From an uncultured Pseudomonadota bacterium (GTDB lineage Bacteria > Pseudomonadota > Gammaproteobacteria > Methylococcales > Methylomonadaceae): 8,538 nt of DNA. Below are positions 6,859 through 8,538 of this stretch, piece by piece. The stretch lies in the NCBI GenBank assembly GCA_903931355.1, contig CAIZCB010000250.1, positions 1 through 8,538 of the forward strand. The letters are read 5' to 3'. How positions within the stretch are numbered: the first letter of the stretch is position 1; each line of letters starts with the position of its first letter. The notes under the pieces were generated by a model. It was not told the origin of the DNA, searched no databases, and worked only from the letters and a program-made list of their open reading frames with translations. Position numbers and translations under genes: made by a program.

Positions 6859-6887
6859 TTGCCATAAAACGTAAGTAGCTGTATTAG
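6859..6887 (+). promoter_or_regulatory. Candidate sigma-70 promoter of small gene 1
   Basis: TTGCCA (6859-6864), a 17-nt spacer and TATTAG (6882-6887) match the -35 consensus at 5 of 6 and the -10 at 4 of 6. Transcription would begin near 6894, giving a leader of about 54 nt before the ATG at 6948. Confidence 0.4.
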
Positions 6888-6935
6888 ACGCTTAGCTGGG
6901 ATGTTAAGCAGCAGCCACGCAAAAAAACTTAAACA

Positions 6936-6941
6936 GTGAGG
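6936..6941 (+). promoter_or_regulatory. Ribosome binding site GTGAGG that decides the start of small gene 1
   Basis: GTGAGG sits 6 nt before ATG 6948. The in-frame GTG at 6936 is part of this Shine-Dalgarno and so should not be the start. The third small gene has the matching arrangement GATGAGG-TTAATC-ATG (8231-8246). Confidence 0.7.
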
Positions 6942-6947
6942 TTGGTC

Positions 6948-7268
6948 ATGAAAGCTTTAATCGCTAAAAAATATGTTTTGTCCGCTATTGTTTTAATTGT
7001 TGCTATTACATACTCAGCCTTATCATCATCAGTCATTGCATCCCCAGTTTTAAAACTTAATACGGTCTTTATCAGTAATTTTGTAACAGATAGTCCGATT
7101 AAAAGCGAAGTTAAAGCCAGTCTTGATAGTCAAAAACCTATAGATAAATTTGAAATTTCTCCCGAAATTAGCGATTTTGGCACGCTCCTTGCGATTGCGC
7201 TTTCAGTTTTATATTTAACGCTTCCTAATATTGCTTCAGATAGTCAATTATTTCGACGTAAGCGTTGA
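6948..7268 (+). CDS. Small signal-peptide protein with C-terminal membrane tail ending FRRKR (family member 1)
   Basis: A 106-residue protein of a family I do not recognise. N-terminus: a Sec-type signal (Lys7-Lys8, hydrophobic 9-25, SSSVIA, probable cleavage after Ala31), then SPVLKLN. The middle (39-67) is short, polar and without cysteines. The C-terminal part starts with KFEISPEISDF (67-77), then a hydrophobic segment (about 78-93, GTLLAIALSVLYLTLP), a short polar linker and FRRKR as the last five residues. If the signal is cleaved, the mature protein is about 75 residues, anchored by the tail with its basic end in the cytoplasm. If not, it is a two-helix hairpin with both ends inside. 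ATG 6948 was chosen over GTG 6936 because the latter lies in the ribosome binding site. The member at 8244 is a clear paralogue, roughly 60% identical over the first 37 residues by eye. The tail loosely recalls PEP-CTERM-type sorting signals, but the motif differs. Function unknown. Confidence 0.8.
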   Translation: MKALIAKKYVLSAIVLIVAITYSALSSSVIASPVLKLNTVFISNFVTDSPIKSEVKASLDSQKPIDKFEISPEISDFGTLLAIALSVLYLTLPNIASDSQLFRRKR

Positions 7269-7756
7269 TTTTACGCGCCATATTTTAAAGATGTTTACCA
7301 AATAAATTAATTATATTTTCTATTTTTATATGTGCTGTTGTTATTGAATTGATTTGTATAATAATTTTAGATTTGGATATCTTTTTATAAGTAATATGTT
7401 TTAAAACTGTTCAATAGATAAATCCCTTCTTAGATTTTTATCATTAAAAATCAACCACTTAAGTTTTTATATTGTATTTATTTGATAAAAATTGATATTT
7501 AGCTTTCTGTGCCTCGCTTACTAGGAATTAATCTAATAATTTTGTCTATATGACCTAATTTTATCTGGTCACTTAAAACGCGCATCTATCAAAATTGACC
7601 AATGAAAAATGGCATGGAGATTGCTTTATTTGTATTGTTAGTTTTTTAAAGAAATGTAACGAAATTGTCATATTGCCTTGGTAAATTGTGTTTGAGCCTA
7701 ATTTTGGTTCAAATAGCTAGAGTTACTCGATTGATAATTGACCAAGGAGTTTGGTT
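7269..7756. other. AT-rich 488-nt spacer between small genes 1 and 2
   Basis: No gene was found. It is among the most AT-rich DNA of the window. Visible items are a hairpin at 7433-7452, a 10-nt direct repeat AATTGACCAA (7593-7602 and 7736-7745, the latter just before the ribosome binding site of gene 2), an inverted pair TGACC (7551-7555) / GGTCA (7567-7571), and TGTCATATTGCC (7667-7678), which resembles the CATATG sites upstream of gene 1. No clear terminator follows gene 1 and no good -35/-10 pair was found for gene 2. Confidence 0.5.
7433..7452. repeat. AT-rich hairpin GATTTTTA-tcat-TAAAAATC
   Basis: Perfect 8-bp arms with a 4-nt loop, but nearly all A-T pairs, and no T-run follows on the plus strand. 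It is a weak structure that could arise by chance in DNA this AT-rich. Confidence 0.3.
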
Positions 7757-7993
7757 ATGAGTAAATGCATTAAAAAATATTTTTTATTTGATGACAATAA
7801 AAATCAAGTAAAAATCACTCTTACTAGAGATAAGAGTCCTTCAAGTGGACCGTTGCAGCTTGATGTCTCCACTGAATTCGAATCTGCTTTAACATCCGTT
7901 AAGTTAATGGTGTTTTCAATATTCTCTCTAACCTTTCCCTTCATCAATTTTTACAAACCTCACTTTCGACGAAAGCGGTTGTTTGATCTGTAA
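7757..7993 (+). CDS. Small protein sharing the membrane tail and FRRKR but without a signal peptide (family member 2)
   Basis: A 78-residue protein of unknown function. The start is ATG 7757 with AAGGAG (7744-7749) 7 nt upstream; the in-frame TTG at 7751 lies too close to that site. The N-terminal half (1-34) is polar and basic, with a possible short beta region (KYFLFDDNKNQVKITLT) and no signal peptide. From residue 35 it parallels the end of member 1: LDVSTEF (35-41) against FEISPEI, a hydrophobic segment (about 48-66, including SLTFP against YLTLP), then FRRKR at 70-74, here followed by LFDL. With the basic end kept inside, the N-terminus would lie outside without a leader, or the protein is tail-anchored in the opposite sense. 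The middle and LKLN regions of members 1 and 3 are missing, so it may be a diverged or rearranged copy. The good ribosome binding site and conserved tail argue that it is real; the homology call is by eye. Confidence 0.6.
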   Translation: MSKCIKKYFLFDDNKNQVKITLTRDKSPSSGPLQLDVSTEFESALTSVKLMVFSIFSLTFPFINFYKPHFRRKRLFDL

Positions 7994-8068
7994 GCCTTCT
8001 GCTTCAAGTGTGCCAAATCCTTCTGCGTTCGATTCACATTAGATTTTGTAAAAAAATATAAAAAACAA

Positions 8069-8098
8069 TTTACACATTTTAACATTTTGATGTATTAT
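8069..8098 (+). promoter_or_regulatory. Candidate sigma-70 promoter of small gene 3
   Basis: TTTACA (8069-8074), an 18-nt spacer and TATTAT (8093-8098) each match consensus at 5 of 6. The predicted start near 8105 leaves an unusually long leader of about 140 nt before ATG 8244. Confidence 0.45.
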
Positions 8099-8192
8099 TG
8101 AGCTCAAGTAATTGGAAGTGTTGGTCGCTTGTAGCTTAGCTCTCCACATTAAGGTTTATTTTTTACCCTGCCTTCAGAATTAGGTTATGGAC

Positions 8193-8206
8193 TGCCAAAT
8201 TTGGCA
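8193..8206. repeat. Perfect palindrome TGCCAAATTTGGCA in the leader of small gene 3
   Basis: Fourteen-base perfect palindrome 37 nt before the ATG. CCTGC (8167-8171) and GCAGG (8214-8218) flank it and can pair to close a larger stem. The half-site GTGCCAAAT also occurs at 8010-8018 and, reversed, at 8199-8207. It could be an operator or a leader RNA structure affecting translation. Confidence 0.45.
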
Positions 8207-8243
8207 CCCAAAAGCAGGTTTCAAAAGTTAGATGAGGTTAATC

Positions 8244-8538
8244 ATGAAAACATTGACAAAAAAAAGTGTTCTATTCGCCCTTGTTTTAATCGCTTCTGTT
8301 GCATATTCAGTTTTGCCTTCAACAGTCATTGCATCGCCTGCTTTAAAGCTTAACAGCGCCGTTATAACTAATGTTGTTGATAGTTTAAAACTGGATGGTT
8401 CTGAGTCTAGTCAGGTAAAGACTCTTTCTGTTAGTCAAATTCAGCCGACTAAGTTTGAAATTTCTTCTGAGATCACTGATTTCAGCATCATTTTGGCAAT
8501 CGTGCTTTCAGCCTTACATCTTCTACTTCCATCTGTTG
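8244..8538 (+). CDS. Small signal-peptide protein with C-terminal membrane tail (family member 3, cut by window edge)
   Basis: 98 residues are visible and the frame is open at the window end. GATGAGG lies 6 nt before the ATG. The signal peptide (Lys6-Lys7, hydrophobic 8-24, STVIA, probable cleavage after Ala30) and the following SPALKLN match member 1 almost residue for residue. The DNA is also alike there: GTCATTGCATC is identical in both, so the duplication is not very old. The spacer (38-69) differs in sequence and is about three residues longer. KFEISSEITDF (70-80) and the hydrophobic segment ILAIVLSALHLLLP (83-96) match the tail block of member 1. By analogy about 10 more residues ending in FRRKR are expected beyond 8538; this is a prediction. 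Function unknown; probably exported and membrane-held. Confidence 0.8.
   Translation, partial: MKTLTKKSVLFALVLIASVAYSVLPSTVIASPALKLNSAVITNVVDSLKLDGSESSQVKTLSVSQIQPTKFEISSEITDFSIILAIVLSALHLLLPSV

Larger units (their letters stand above)
6352..6947. other. Gene-free, AT-rich, palindrome-rich region before the first small gene
   Basis: No credible ORF with a ribosome binding site was found here on either strand. The stretch is more AT-rich than the genes to its left. It contains at least three perfect palindromes, an imperfect hairpin, a direct repeat of about 20 nt, repeated TAGCCGCA and TTAAGATT words, and a promoter candidate near the right end. The likely role is control of the small gene at 6948; a small RNA encoded here cannot be ruled out by reading. 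Confidence 0.55.

Noticed and set aside
6891..6935. Cyclic-di-GMP (GEMM-like) riboswitch suggested by CCACGCAAAAAAAC before small gene 1
   Set aside because: Only a few bases recall the class; the paired arms and the conserved receptor portion are not present.
6936..6947. GTG 6936 as start of small gene 1
   Set aside because: The GTG is part of the Shine-Dalgarno GTGAGG for ATG 6948, and the paralogue starts at the position equivalent to the ATG.
7139..7268. Classical PEP-CTERM sorting signal in small protein 1 (SPE followed by a hydrophobic run and RRKR)
   Set aside because: The proline is not shared (SSE in member 3, STE in member 2), the second proline of the PEP motif is absent, and a polar linker separates the helix from the basic end.

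Overview
The window looks like chromosomal DNA of a gammaproteobacterium. The visible RelA is the monofunctional gammaproteobacterial type (acidic EFDD motif). A Tat-dependent MsrP/MsrQ pair, an SseA-type sulfurtransferase and a separate, unfused ArgC are all ordinary chromosomal genes. The residue style of MsrQ and the hypothetical gene beside relA remind me of Methylococcales (methanotrophs). That placement is an impression from memory, not something the sequence proves.

Layout. Positions 1-1439 (+) hold the C-terminal two thirds of relA (ppGpp synthetase), cut by the window edge. A small acidic protein of unknown function (1516-1839, -) converges on it across a hairpin terminator. A four-gene minus-strand run follows, in transcription order: a PIG3-like quinone oxidoreductase (5164-4199), an SseA-type sulfurtransferase (4195-3338), msrP (3278-2355) and a short msrQ (2355-1960). 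Gaps are 3 nt, 142 nt at most elsewhere between genes in this run (59 nt before msrP), and a 1-nt TAATG overlap. The likely theme is redox and sulfur chemistry: sulfur transfer, quinone/NADPH redox, and repair of oxidised methionine in the periplasm. The msrQ product stops at about 131 residues and lacks the C-terminal part of the haem-binding membrane domain. Divergently, argC (5274-6302, +) encodes an arginine biosynthesis enzyme and ends at a strong hairpin terminator.

From about 6303 to the end the character changes. The DNA is visibly more AT-rich, intergenic spaces are long (645, 488 and 250 nt), and the only convincing genes are three very small ones on the plus strand: 6948-7268, 7757-7993 and 8244-8538 (cut by the edge). 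The first and third are clear paralogues: a signal peptide ending VIA|SP, the sequence LKLN, a short spacer, an FEIS-x-EI motif and a C-terminal hydrophobic segment. The second lacks the signal peptide but keeps the C-terminal block, LDVS-x-EF plus a membrane segment, and ends near FRRKR exactly as the first does. This is the most interesting part of the window: an unrecognised family of tiny membrane or secreted proteins with a shared tail, arranged in tandem, each with its own ribosome binding site and at least two with credible promoters of their own.

The 645-nt space before the first small gene is rich in palindromes and repeats: TGTTGAAATTTCAACA, GTTTTCTTTAAGAAAAC, TGTCATATGACA and a duplicated CATCAAAAAT...CATATG unit. 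It looks like a dense regulatory region. No tRNA, rRNA, CRISPR array, transposase or integrase was seen.
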